Shown here piece by piece: positions 8,098 to 16,442 of a DNA stretch of 64,000 nt. Each line of letters begins with the position of its first letter. Position 1 is the stretch's first letter. Below the pieces are notes generated by a model. It saw only the letters and a list, made by a program, of their open reading frames with translations, made no database searches and was not told the origin of the DNA. The stretch is from Lewinellaceae bacterium (GTDB lineage Bacteria; Bacteroidota; Bacteroidia; Chitinophagales; Saprospiraceae), in contig JACJYO010000011.1 in NCBI GenBank assembly GCA_020636075.1, positions 1 through 64,000 on the forward strand. The letters run 5' to 3'. The position numbers were made by a program, and so were the translations under genes.

Positions 8098-11000
8098 ATG
8101 CACACGCCCAGCTTCAAAGAAGACCATATCAGCCAAATCCCAGCCTTGCAGCTGCTGCAAACGCTGGGCTACACCTATTTGAGTCCGGCGGAAGCCGAAA
8201 AACTCCGGGGCGGCAAAACAACCAATGTCCTGCTGGACGAGGTGTTGCGCAAGCAATTGAAGGAAATCAACAGCATCCGGGTAAGCGCTACCAAAACGAG
8301 CATCTTCACCGATGAAAACATCGAACGGGGTATTCAGGCATTAAAAAACCTGCCCATGCACGAGGGCTATATCGCTGCCTGTGAAAAAGCGTACAACCTG
8401 CTCACGCTGGGACAGGCATTGGAGCAAAGTATTGACGGCGACAAGAAAAGTTTTACCCTGCAATACGTAGACTGGAATAACCTGGCGAACAACGTATTCC
8501 ATGTCACCGAAGAGTTCAGTGTAATGCGCAGCGCCAGCAAGGAGCATTACCGTCCCGATTTGGTGCTGTTTGTAAACGGTATACCGCTTTGTATTGTCGA
8601 GTGCAAGCGCCCCGACATGAAAGCGCCGCTGGCACAGGCTATTAGCCAACATCTGCGTAACCAGCAGGAAGACGGCATCCGCAATTTGTATGTGTACGCG
8701 CAACTCATCCTGAGCATAGCCACGCAGGAAGCCGCTTTTGCAACCAATGGTACGCCGGAGAAGTTCTGGTCCAAATGGACCGAAAAGTTCGATAGCGATG
8801 AAGCGGAACGGCAGTACCGCGGTGCGTTGCAAACCTTAAAAAATACACCGCTGCCGGCGACACAAAAGGATAAATTATTCGCTGAGCGTTTCAGGTATGT
8901 CCGGCAATACTTTGATGCCATGGAACAGGAGGCGATTCTTCCTACTGTTCAGGATGAATACCTGTACGGGTTGTGTCGGCCCGAACGGTTGATGGACCTG
9001 GTTTTTAACTTCATACTGTTTGACAACGGAGTGAAGAAAATAGCCCGGTATCAACAGTTTTTTGCCATTAAAAAATCTATGCAACGGATAATAAACATTG
9101 AAAATGGTAAAAGAACTGGCGGCGTCATCTGGCACACACAAGGCAGCGGAAAGTCATTGACAATGGTCATGTTGGCGCAAGCCATTGCGCTGGAACCAAC
9201 AATCCGAAACCCCAAAATTGTATTGGTAACCGACCGAACTGATTTGGACGATCAGCTAACCGGAACCTTTCGCAAATGCGGCATGTTTGTGGAAAATGCC
9301 ACTACCGGGCAACGCTTGGTGGATTTGCTGGAAAGCAAGAGCGATGCTGTGGTAACCACCATCATCAACAAGTTTGTGGCGGCGATCAACAAAATCAGTC
9401 AGCCCCTGCAAAGCCATGATATTTTTGTTTTGATAGATGAGGGTCACCGGACGCAGCACGGCATTTTCAATATTGAAATGCAAAAGACCTTGCCCAATGC
9501 TTGTTTTATTGCCATGACGGGCACCCCGCTTTTCAAAAAAGACAAAAACACAGCAGCGAAATTTGGCGGGGTGATCGATGCTTACACCGTTGATCAGGCC
9601 GTAAGCGACAAAGCCGTTGTGCCCTTGTTGTATGAAGGCCGGGTGGCGCATCAACAGGTAAACGAAAGCCCAATCGACACCTACTTCGGAATGGTTTCTG
9701 AACCATTGACCGATTATCAAAAAGCCGACTTGAAAAAGAAATTTTCAAGGGCAGACCAACTCAATAGTGCGGAACAAAAAATCTATGCCATCGCCTGGGA
9801 TATAAGCAGGCACTACAGAGACAACTGGCAGGGCACGCCATTTAAGGCACAACTGGTTTGTGATAAAAAAGTGAACGCCATACGTTATAAATCGTTTTTG
9901 GATGAAATTGGGATTGTGAGCAGTGAAGTCTTGATTTCGTCTATTGATGAACGGGAAGGTGAAGAAAGCGTTTATGAAAAATCCACCGAGCAGGAAAACC
10001 GCTTTTGGAAAAAGATGATGGATGAACATGGCAACTCAAAATCGTATGAGAAGAATATCATCAGTCGTTTCAAAAACCAAAAAGACCCGGAAATTATTAT
10101 TGTCGTCGACAAGCTACTTACCGGCTTTGACGAACCCAAAAACACGGTATTGTACCTCACCCGAAATTTGCAAGGCCATAAATTGTTACAAGCTATTGCA
10201 CGCGTAAACCGGGTTTATCCCGACAAAGAATTTGGTTACATCATTGACTATTACGGCGTGATAGAAAATCTGGATGATGCCTTACAGCTATACTCCTCAT
10301 TTGAAGAATTTGACGATGAGGATTTGATTGGCACGCTCACCGATATCAATGAAGAAATAAAGAAGTTGCCGCAGAAACATGCTGATTTGTGGGACATCTT
10401 TAAAGCCATACCCAACAGACGGGATGCCGAGGCTTACCAACAATTATTAAAAGATGAAGCCATCCGGGTTTTGTTTTACGATAAGCTGGCTACATATGCC
10501 AAGAGCTTAAAGTTGGCACTTTCATCTATTCAGTTTCACAAGGACGTTGATGAAAAAACGATCAACCGTTACAAAGAGGACCTGGCGATGTTCCTGAAAC
10601 TACGTTTGGCTGTGGTTGAGCGCTATAGTGATGCGATTGATTATAAACAATACGAAGGTCAAATCCAGAAATTGATAGACACGCACATCACCACCGAAAA
10701 AGTAGAAACCATCACCGAATTGGTAAACATTTTCGACAAAGAGAAATTTCAACAGGAAGTAGAAAACACCACAGGGAAAGCTGCAAAAGCAGACAAGATT
10801 GCCAGCAGAACAGCAAAGCATATTACGGAGAAGATGGATGAAGATCCCGCTTTTTACAAGAAGTTTTCTCAAATGTTAAAAGAAACCATAGCCGACTACG
10901 AAGCGAAACGAATAAACGAAGCACAATACTTGAATAAAGTCCAGGAAATCATGAATAATGTTTTGGCGCATACCGACAATGATATTCCCGAACAATTGAA

Positions 11001-11322
11001 AAATAGATATGTGGCAAAAGCATTTTACGGGTTGACAGTAGAGGCGTTGGCGGATAAAATCCAAGACGATATTATTCGCAAGCAAGTTTCGACTCAAACA
11101 GCAATGTTTATTGATGAACTGATTCAACGATCAGTTTTGGATAACGGTATACCAATTATTGATTGGCAATTCAAAACAAATATTACCGGCAAACTTCTTA
11201 TCGATATTGGGGATTATTTAATTGATGAAGTAAGGGATAAATACAATATAGAAATGTCGTTTAAAGAAATGGATAAAATTGCTGAAGCCTGTATTGACGT
11301 TGCTAAAATCCGTTACAAGTAA
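8098..11322 (+). CDS. hsdR: Type I restriction endonuclease, R subunit
   Basis: 1,074 residues, the usual HsdR length. The N-terminal nuclease domain carries the PD-(D/E)xK pattern (PDLVLFVNG ... IVECKRP, about residues 151-172). The translocase follows: Walker A WHTQGSGKSLTMV near 345, the DEAD-box variant IDEGHRTQHG near 446, the TGTPL motif near 471, then LLTGFDEPKNTVL and QAIARVNRV in the second RecA domain. The C-terminal helical region (about 770-1074) matches the part that holds HsdM. It cuts unmodified DNA after ATP-driven translocation and needs HsdM and HsdS. It ends in TAATG overlap with the metallopeptidase gene, so the two are translationally coupled. The frame is intact. Confidence 0.95.
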   Translation: MHTPSFKEDHISQIPALQLLQTLGYTYLSPAEAEKLRGGKTTNVLLDEVLRKQLKEINSIRVSATKTSIFTDENIERGIQALKNLPMHEGYIAACEKAYNLLTLGQALEQSIDGDKKSFTLQYVDWNNLANNVFHVTEEFSVMRSASKEHYRPDLVLFVNGIPLCIVECKRPDMKAPLAQAISQHLRNQQEDGIRNLYVYAQLILSIATQEAAFATNGTPEKFWSKWTEKFDSDEAERQYRGALQTLKNTPLPATQKDKLFAERFRYVRQYFDAMEQEAILPTVQDEYLYGLCRPERLMDLVFNFILFDNGVKKIARYQQFFAIKKSMQRIINIENGKRTGGVIWHTQGSGKSLTMVMLAQAIALEPTIRNPKIVLVTDRTDLDDQLTGTFRKCGMFVENATTGQRLVDLLESKSDAVVTTIINKFVAAINKISQPLQSHDIFVLIDEGHRTQHGIFNIEMQKTLPNACFIAMTGTPLFKKDKNTAAKFGGVIDAYTVDQAVSDKAVVPLLYEGRVAHQQVNESPIDTYFGMVSEPLTDYQKADLKKKFSRADQLNSAEQKIYAIAWDISRHYRDNWQGTPFKAQLVCDKKVNAIRYKSFLDEIGIVSSEVLISSIDEREGEESVYEKSTEQENRFWKKMMDEHGNSKSYEKNIISRFKNQKDPEIIIVVDKLLTGFDEPKNTVLYLTRNLQGHKLLQAIARVNRVYPDKEFGYIIDYYGVIENLDDALQLYSSFEEFDDEDLIGTLTDINEEIKKLPQKHADLWDIFKAIPNRRDAEAYQQLLKDEAIRVLFYDKLATYAKSLKLALSSIQFHKDVDEKTINRYKEDLAMFLKLRLAVVERYSDAIDYKQYEGQIQKLIDTHITTEKVETITELVNIFDKEKFQQEVENTTGKAAKADKIASRTAKHITEKMDEDPAFYKKFSQMLKETIADYEAKRINEAQYLNKVQEIMNNVLAHTDNDIPEQLKNRYVAKAFYGLTVEALADKIQDDIIRKQVSTQTAMFIDELIQRSVLDNGIPIIDWQFKTNITGKLLIDIGDYLIDEVRDKYNIEMSFKEMDKIAEACIDVAKIRYK

Positions 11323-12017
11323 TGACAGAAGCGATTCAATTTGGGAGCAAAAAAATAGATTTCCGTTTGGAGTACTCTGAGCGGAAATCGCTTGGCATTA
11401 CGGTAAATCCGGATATGGAGGTACTTGTAAAGGCGCCAATGGAAACTCCTATTGAAAAAATAAAAGAAAAGCTAAGAAAAAAAGCGTCCTGGATAATCAA
11501 GCAGCAAAGTTTCTTTCTTTCGTTCCAGCCCAAAATACCCGCCAGGAAATATATGAGTGGTGAGACACATTTATATTTAGGCAGACAGTATCGTCTGCAA
11601 GTATATCTTGGTGAAATTGAATCAGTCAAACTGAAAGGAAAATACATAGAAGTTGTTGCCAAAGAAAAATCAAGAGTAAAGCAACTAGTGCTTGACTGGT
11701 ATTTGCTTCATGCCAAAACTAAGCTCCGTACGATTGCAAAGCCACTAATTGAAAAATTTAAAAAGTATAATGTTGAACCGAGTTCTATTGTGCTTAGGGA
11801 AATGCCAACACGTTGGGGAAGTTGCACCCCAAAAGGGAAAATTATTTTGAATCCTGAATTAATCAAGGCACCTAAAGGCTGCATTGAATATGTGGTCATT
11901 CATGAGTTATGCCATTTGATATACCATGATCACACACAAAAGTTTATTGACTTGCAAACCAAGGAAATGAAGGATTGGGAAACATGGAAAATGAAACTCG
12001 AAAAACTTTTAGCATAA
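11322..12017 (+). CDS. YgjP/DUF45-type zinc metallopeptidase
   Basis: 231 residues. The zinc-binding motif HELCHLIYHDH (about 193-203) follows PTRWGSCTPKGKIILNPEL, a pair that defines the SprT-related YgjP (DUF45, M48-like) family. There is no signal peptide, so the protein should be cytoplasmic. The start codon overlaps the hsdR stop by one base, which marks it as the last gene of the restriction operon. Members of this family often travel with type I restriction genes; a protease that trims or disposes of the complex is one idea, but the substrate is not known. Confidence 0.85.
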   Translation: MTEAIQFGSKKIDFRLEYSERKSLGITVNPDMEVLVKAPMETPIEKIKEKLRKKASWIIKQQSFFLSFQPKIPARKYMSGETHLYLGRQYRLQVYLGEIESVKLKGKYIEVVAKEKSRVKQLVLDWYLLHAKTKLRTIAKPLIEKFKKYNVEPSSIVLREMPTRWGSCTPKGKIILNPELIKAPKGCIEYVVIHELCHLIYHDHTQKFIDLQTKEMKDWETWKMKLEKLLA

Positions 12018-12034
12018 TTGTTAATTTATCCACC

Positions 12035-12421
12035 ATGCCAACAAAATTCCTCCCGGCCATCCTCTGGCTAGCCATCATCACTTACCTTTCCACGCAAGGA
12101 GGCATTTCGGTGCCCGAATTCAACCTCATTCAAATGGACAAAGTGGGCCATGCAACGGCCTATTGCCTGCTGGTTTGGCTGCTGTTGTTTGGCTGGTACC
12201 GCTTTGAACCAGGAAGGGCAACTTGGGCGGTGGGGCTGCTGGTGTTTCTGGCAGCATCCGGATACGGGATTTTGATGGAGTTCGTGCAGTTTACCTGGTT
12301 CCCAAACCGCCATTTCGAAGTCGATGATATGCTTGCCAATGCCTTTGGGGCTGCCATTGCCTGGATGACTTTTGATAGATTGAAACAATTTTTCCGATCC
12401 CTTTTGACTGAAAAAACATAA
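12035..12421 (+). CDS. VanZ-like membrane protein
   Basis: 128 residues from the ATG at 12035; the frame is open further up to 11975, but that part overlaps the metallopeptidase gene. Four hydrophobic segments: an N-terminal helix, then MDKVGHATAYCLLVWLLLFG, then a helix near GLLVFLAASGYGILMEFVQ, and a last one near ANAFGAAIAW. The motifs DKVGH, EFVQ and RHFEVDDMLANAFGA are the VanZ-family pattern. The founding member contributes to low-level teicoplanin resistance; for small environmental members like this one the function is unknown. It is followed after 5 bases by the hexapeptide-repeat gene. Confidence 0.85.
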   Translation: MPTKFLPAILWLAIITYLSTQGGISVPEFNLIQMDKVGHATAYCLLVWLLLFGWYRFEPGRATWAVGLLVFLAASGYGILMEFVQFTWFPNRHFEVDDMLANAFGAAIAWMTFDRLKQFFRSLLTEKT

Positions 12422-12426
12422 TTCCT

Positions 12427-12939
12427 ATGGCGCTTCTGATTCCCTGCCGCGATTTTACCCCCCAATTTGGCGAAAACTGCTTTCTGGCCGAAAATGCCAC
12501 CATTATCGGCGATGTTATCATGGGCGACGAATGCTCGGTTTGGTTTCAGGCGGTCGTGCGCGGTGATGTTAATTTTATCCGCATCGGCAACAAAGTGAAT
12601 ATCCAGGACGGCGCCATCCTGCACGGTACCTACCAAAAATGCGGCACGACCATCGGCAACAATGTCAGCATCGGCCATCGCGCTCTGGTGCATGGCTGCA
12701 CACTGCACGACAATGTGCTCGTGGGCATGGGCGCCATCATCATGGATCAGGCTGTGGTGGAGGAAAATTGTCTGATTGCTGCCGGGGCTGTGGTTTTGGA
12801 AAACACCGTTTGCGAGAGCGGTGGCGTGTACGCCGGCGTGCCGGCCCGCCGGGTCAAGGAATTGACGCCCGAACTCTTCAAAGGGCAGATCGAGCGCATT
12901 TCGAATAATTATGTGTTTTATGCGTCGTGGTTTAAATAA
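12427..12939 (+). CDS. Gamma carbonic anhydrase-like hexapeptide-repeat protein
   Basis: 170 residues of left-handed beta-helix (hexapeptide) repeats: ATIIGDVIMGDECSVWF, VVRGDVNFIRIGNKVNIQDG, then HGTYQKCGTTIGNNVSIGHR and GCTLHDNVLVGMGAIIMD. These place it in the YrdA/PaaY/Cam-like family. Likely zinc ligands are the His in ILHGT, the His in SIGHR and the His in LVHGC. The family includes true carbonic anhydrases as well as proteins of unknown activity. Length is normal and the C-terminal helix (ELTPELFKGQIERISNNYVF) is present. It lies 5 bases after the VanZ-like gene. Confidence 0.88.
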   Translation: MALLIPCRDFTPQFGENCFLAENATIIGDVIMGDECSVWFQAVVRGDVNFIRIGNKVNIQDGAILHGTYQKCGTTIGNNVSIGHRALVHGCTLHDNVLVGMGAIIMDQAVVEENCLIAAGAVVLENTVCESGGVYAGVPARRVKELTPELFKGQIERISNNYVFYASWFK

Positions 12940-12959
12940 CGCCCTTTTTTGTCCCACCG

Positions 12960-13019
12960 ATGAATCGGTGGGCTGAGAAATGAATCGGTGGGCTGAGAAA
13001 TGAATCGGTGGGCTGAGAA
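12960..13019. repeat. 20-bp tandem repeat, three exact copies
   Basis: Three perfect copies of atgaatcggtgggctgagaa. The first is preceded by cccaccg, so its start also forms a short palindrome with cggtggg. No gene is visible here. Confidence 0.85.
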
Positions 13020-13039
13020 TGTAATTTTAGCCCTCAGCC

Positions 13040-13233
13040 GCATAGCCCTCAACTTATGTAACCAGCGTGGGTGGACAACTTTTCAAATTTCAAATTGGGC
13101 TTTTCAAATTTGACTTAAAAGAAACTTTTCAAACCAGCGTTGCTGCTCAAAAAGTCAAAAGTTCAATTTGAAAAGTTCAATTTGAAAAATGTTCACCCAC
13201 GCTGATTGCATAAGTTGATGGCATAGCCCTCAA
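13040..13233. repeat. MITE-like inverted-repeat element with 13-bp flanking direct repeats
   Basis: Arms at 13050-13076 and 13191-13217 are reverse complements over 27 bases with three mismatches (left arm starts caacttatgtaaccagcg). Between them are shorter repeats of tttcaaatt/aatttgaaa in both directions. The 13 bases gcatagccctcaa occur at 13040-13052 and again at 13221-13233, like a target duplication. No coding frame lies inside. A non-autonomous element is one reading; a large RNA hairpin is another. Confidence 0.55.
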
Positions 13234-14096
13234 TTCCACATATTACAAGTGATCAGCCAGCGCCCATCGTCCTGCCGTTCAAACACCATCAGGCGGTTAT
13301 TGGGAATGTCGGTTTTTACCGTTTGCTGGCCGTCTTTTTCATACGTAAATGACAAGGTGGATGTGCCGCGCACATAGGCCACATTGCCGTCGAGTTTTAG
13401 CTCATCGAGGGTATAGTCGAAGCGCTGGATGGTCGTGGTAGAGCCATCTGCGGGAAACCAATGTTGCCGTATGGCGTCCATGCCGGTCACCGGCGCCATC
13501 CCGGGCGGCATCAGCACAGCATCGGGGGAGAAAAGCCGGAGCAAAGCGGCACTGTCGCCACGGAGCCAGGCGGCATGATAGTTTGCATAAGCCACCCGCA
13601 CACTGTCCAAAGCACGCCGGTAGGTACCGCCGGGGTTGGGGCCGAGGTTGCGCCAGCGTTGGTCGACCATAGGGCCGGTCGTCATTCCACCGAGCAGGTG
13701 CATGTGAATGTGAAAGACCGATTGCCCGGAATCCTCATTGGTATTGATGGCCAGGCGGTAGCCGGTTTCGGCAATGCCGCGCTCTTCGGCAATCTTTTTG
13801 GCCGCCCAAAACATACGGGCGATCACGGCGCTATCGGCATCGGTGAGGTCGTTGATGGTCGGGATGCGTTTGCGGGGGATGATCAGCACATGCACTGGCG
13901 CCTGCGGAGCGAATGAATTCAGCACCAGCACCAGGTCGTCTTCGTAAGCGATCCGGTCCGGGTACTTCCCGTCGATCTCATCCTGAAAGGGCGAAGGGCC
14001 GGCCAGTTGATCGGCTTTGCGTTTTTGGTAGGCCTCGGATTGGGCAAACAAGAGTATCGGAAAAAGTAGCAAGACTGGAGATAAGCAGTGTTTCAT
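13230..14096 (-). CDS. Secreted HIT-domain protein fused to an NTF2/DUF4440-like domain
   Basis: 288 residues from the ATG at 14096. A signal peptide (MKHCLSPVLLLFPILLFAQ) is followed by a histidine-triad domain (about 45-145): an AYEDDLVLVLNSFAPQAP strand, HVLIIPRKRIPTINDL, and the catalytic HIHMHLLGG near 129. HIT enzymes cleave nucleotide phosphoramidates and related bonds. The second half (from about 165) is SnoaL/DUF4440-like: YHAAWLRGDSAALLRLFSPD ... GMDAIRQHW. HIT proteins are normally cytoplasmic, so an exported HIT joined to an NTF2-like domain is unusual. The frame could start 36 bases earlier but the signal peptide favours 14096. Confidence 0.82.
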   Translation of the reverse strand: MKHCLSPVLLLFPILLFAQSEAYQKRKADQLAGPSPFQDEIDGKYPDRIAYEDDLVLVLNSFAPQAPVHVLIIPRKRIPTINDLTDADSAVIARMFWAAKKIAEERGIAETGYRLAINTNEDSGQSVFHIHMHLLGGMTTGPMVDQRWRNLGPNPGGTYRRALDSVRVAYANYHAAWLRGDSAALLRLFSPDAVLMPPGMAPVTGMDAIRQHWFPADGSTTTIQRFDYTLDELKLDGNVAYVRGTSTLSFTYEKDGQQTVKTDIPNNRLMVFERQDDGRWLITCNMWN

Positions 14097-14112
14097 ACAT
14101 CTGGAATTTAAA

Positions 14113-14277
14113 CACGGAGACACGGAGAGCACGGAGTTTTTACTGCCTTCGGCAGTTATTTTTCAGACAGGATTTACAAGCCTTAAACAGGCTTAACACT
14201 AGTTGATCCTGTCAATCCTGTCTAAACCAGAAATCGCCGAAGGCGATAAAAACTCCGTGCTCTCCGTGCCTCCGTGG
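14113..14277. repeat. Inverted repeat of the cacggaga family
   Basis: cacggagacacggagagcac... (14113-14141) and its near-exact reverse complement (14248-14277) enclose about 105 bases that contain a smaller ctgccttcggcag hairpin. The same arm sequence recurs near 31384, 33857 and 56152. Confidence 0.75.
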
Positions 14278-14287
14278 TAAATAAACA

Positions 14288-15163
14288 TCACTTCCGCGCA
14301 AGATACACCCCTGCCAGAATAATCCCCGTGCCTGCCAGGTCAGCCAGCCCGACTACCTCCCCATCGAGCGCACCCAGGGCCAGGGCGGCTACCGGCAGGA
14401 GGTAAGTTACCGAAGTGGCAAACACGGCGCTGGTGCGCTGCATCAGCCAAAAGTACAAAATGGAGCCGCCGACCGTGCCCAGGGCGGCCAGGTAGAAGAT
14501 CAAGCCCAGACCTTTCCAGCCTTCCGGGTGTTCCCAGGCCACCGACCAGCCCCCCGACCACCAGAGGCCAAGCAAAAAGATCCAGCCGGTGAGGATGAAA
14601 GCCGCCGAGGCGATGGCTGCCGGATGCAGGTCGCGCAGGTGGTTGTTCACCACATTGGCATTTATGGCATAGCACAAGGCGCCGCCCGCACAGAGCAGGG
14701 CATAAAACCAGTTGCCGCTAACGGCACTGCTGGCATTGTACAGGATGAGTATGGCGGCGCCAACCAGGCCCAGCAGTACGCCGAGCAGCTTATCGCGCTT
14801 GAACGCCATTTGGAAAAACAATACGCCGAGGGTAAGGGTAAAGAGTGGCGTCAGTGCGTTCAGCACGCCGGCCAGGCTGCTGCTCACCTGTTTTTGAGCA
14901 ACAGCAAAGAAAAAGTTGGGAATTGCCGAGCCGCAAAAAGCCACTACGGCCAGGGGTTTCCAACGCTTCCAGTCAATTTTAGACCAGAAAATCACTGCAA
15001 CGGGCACATAAATAATCAGGGCTAAGACCAGGCGCCACATGGTCATTTGCATGGAACTGAAAATGGCCACCGAGTGCTTGATAAACAAAAACGATGCGCC
15101 CCAGATCAGGGTGAGCACCAACAGTAAAAACCAATCAAAGGCGGCGGGTGGGCGGTTGGACAT
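14288..15163 (-). CDS. EamA-family (DMT superfamily) transporter
   Basis: 291 residues from the ATG at 15163; the frame is open to 15322 but the extra part is polar and lacks family features. About ten hydrophobic segments in two halves, each with the EamA pattern: FDWFLLLVLTLIWGASFLFI at the start and ISSAAFILTGW-like segments in the second half. The conserved Pro-rich loop AVAQKQVSSSLAGVLNALTP is present. EamA proteins export small metabolites such as amino acids or nucleosides; the substrate cannot be told from sequence. It stands alone between two repeat-bearing spacers. Confidence 0.88.
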   Translation of the reverse strand: MSNRPPAAFDWFLLLVLTLIWGASFLFIKHSVAIFSSMQMTMWRLVLALIIYVPVAVIFWSKIDWKRWKPLAVVAFCGSAIPNFFFAVAQKQVSSSLAGVLNALTPLFTLTLGVLFFQMAFKRDKLLGVLLGLVGAAILILYNASSAVSGNWFYALLCAGGALCYAINANVVNNHLRDLHPAAIASAAFILTGWIFLLGLWWSGGWSVAWEHPEGWKGLGLIFYLAALGTVGGSILYFWLMQRTSAVFATSVTYLLPVAALALGALDGEVVGLADLAGTGIILAGVYLARK

Positions 15164-15353
15164 GATAAATGCGGGGAGCGGCTTATTCAGTTTTCCGGCT
15201 TCGTGAAGTTCAAGATACAAAAGAACGCAAGCTGTGCGGATTGGTTGCGATTTTTTTCGGGATAGATTTTCCGCTGCTCTTGAAGCCTGAGACCAGGATA
15301 TTCCGGGCCGGAACATTTCCATTTAGCCATATTGGCAGGTGGCTTTTGATTGT

Positions 15354-15388
15354 TTTGGTAAAAAAGTATTAAGCATTAATTATATTTG
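15354..15388 (+). promoter_or_regulatory. Bacteroidota-type promoter
   Basis: TTTG (15354-15357) and TATATTTG (15381-15388), 23 bases apart, match TTTG/TAnnTTTG with a spacing slightly longer than usual. It lies about 50 bases before the ATG at 15439, and about 190 bases from the divergent transporter start. Confidence 0.4.
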
Positions 15389-15438
15389 GAGGTCGCGCTA
15401 TACTTCAAAATGTTTAATTAAGCCAAGCCTTAATTCAA

Positions 15439-16263
15439 ATGAAATCAATCAGACTATCCTGCGCCCTTCTCTTCCTGTTTTGTTTGCTGGTGTTACCGCT
15501 GCATGCACAATCGCCGACCTGCGACACCTTTTTTATGAAAAACAGATTGCGGTTTACTGTATTGATCGATTCTATCGTTCAAAAAACGGTTTATTGCAAA
15601 CTATGCCCGGCTACAGATTCCAGGCAATTCAATATAAACCTGGATTCGGTGCAATCCTATAAAATCAATTCTGACTCCCAAATAATAGTGCAACTACGGG
15701 CAATTGAGTATTGGGAGTCATATTTGAAAAAAATGAACCCGCTAAAAAAATGGATTTTTAAACATAAAGCCAAAAAAGTAACACGGTCAATCCTGGAAGA
15801 CCAGCGAATTTCAGTCAAATACAGCGATGCAAATAATAGGCCGGTGCAAGTCAGCGGCAAGGTCAAACGGATTAGTGCCAATAGTTTGGTTTTAGAAACC
15901 TCTGATGGTGAAACACTGAAAATCAGCACAAAAAGTGTAATAGAAATAGATGCAAATAGAAGAACCAACAAAAAGGTCGCTATGCTGGGGTGGCTCTTTT
16001 TGATTGTGGGTTTTATCGGTGGCTTAATATTAGTGCGCAAACTGGTAGATGAGTTTAGTCCATTTGGAAGCAGTGATCCATCGACCAGTACAGATTGGGG
16101 CTGCATGGGAATGGCATTTCTCTTCTTGAGCGGTGGACTCATATTGCTATTTAACAGTCCGCGAAAAATAAAACAACCCTTTTCCGACAAGTGGGACATT
16201 ACAGAAACGACCAACGACGCGCCGAAAAACGCATCTGGTACGAAGCTAAAAGAACTCCCATAG
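15439..16263 (+). CDS. Exported/membrane protein of unknown function
   Basis: 274 residues, not recognised. A signal peptide is clear (about residues 1-25, ending PLHAQS). A basic, mixed beta region follows (about 40-175), with a KVKRISANSLVLETSDGE strand pattern like a small barrel. There are then two membrane helices near 183-200 (VAMLGWLFLIVGFIGGLIL) and 220-236 (GCMGMAFLFLSGGLILLF), and a polar tail. The layout resembles small Bacteroidota envelope proteins that carry a lipoprotein-like ectodomain and a C-terminal hairpin anchor. A promoter-like sequence precedes it and nothing is co-transcribed. Confidence 0.75.
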   Translation: MKSIRLSCALLFLFCLLVLPLHAQSPTCDTFFMKNRLRFTVLIDSIVQKTVYCKLCPATDSRQFNINLDSVQSYKINSDSQIIVQLRAIEYWESYLKKMNPLKKWIFKHKAKKVTRSILEDQRISVKYSDANNRPVQVSGKVKRISANSLVLETSDGETLKISTKSVIEIDANRRTNKKVAMLGWLFLIVGFIGGLILVRKLVDEFSPFGSSDPSTSTDWGCMGMAFLFLSGGLILLFNSPRKIKQPFSDKWDITETTNDAPKNASGTKLKELP

Positions 16264-16442
16264 TTTTGCAACATACCGGGCACACGCCAATGGACGGTGT
16301 GTGAAATTTTTCATTGAATGGTTTCTAAAAGTTGGGCTAATTTTAAATATTAGCACTTACAAACCAGATTGATGGGTATTTTGTGTTTGACCTTCTCTTT
16401 TCTGGGTTTTAGAAATATTGTAACCATAAAAACTTAAGGGAT

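Noticed and set aside
7896..13019. Tandem repeats at 7896 and 12960 as possible CRISPR arrays
   Set aside because: Units are 11 and 20 bases with no spacers, and no cas gene is near.
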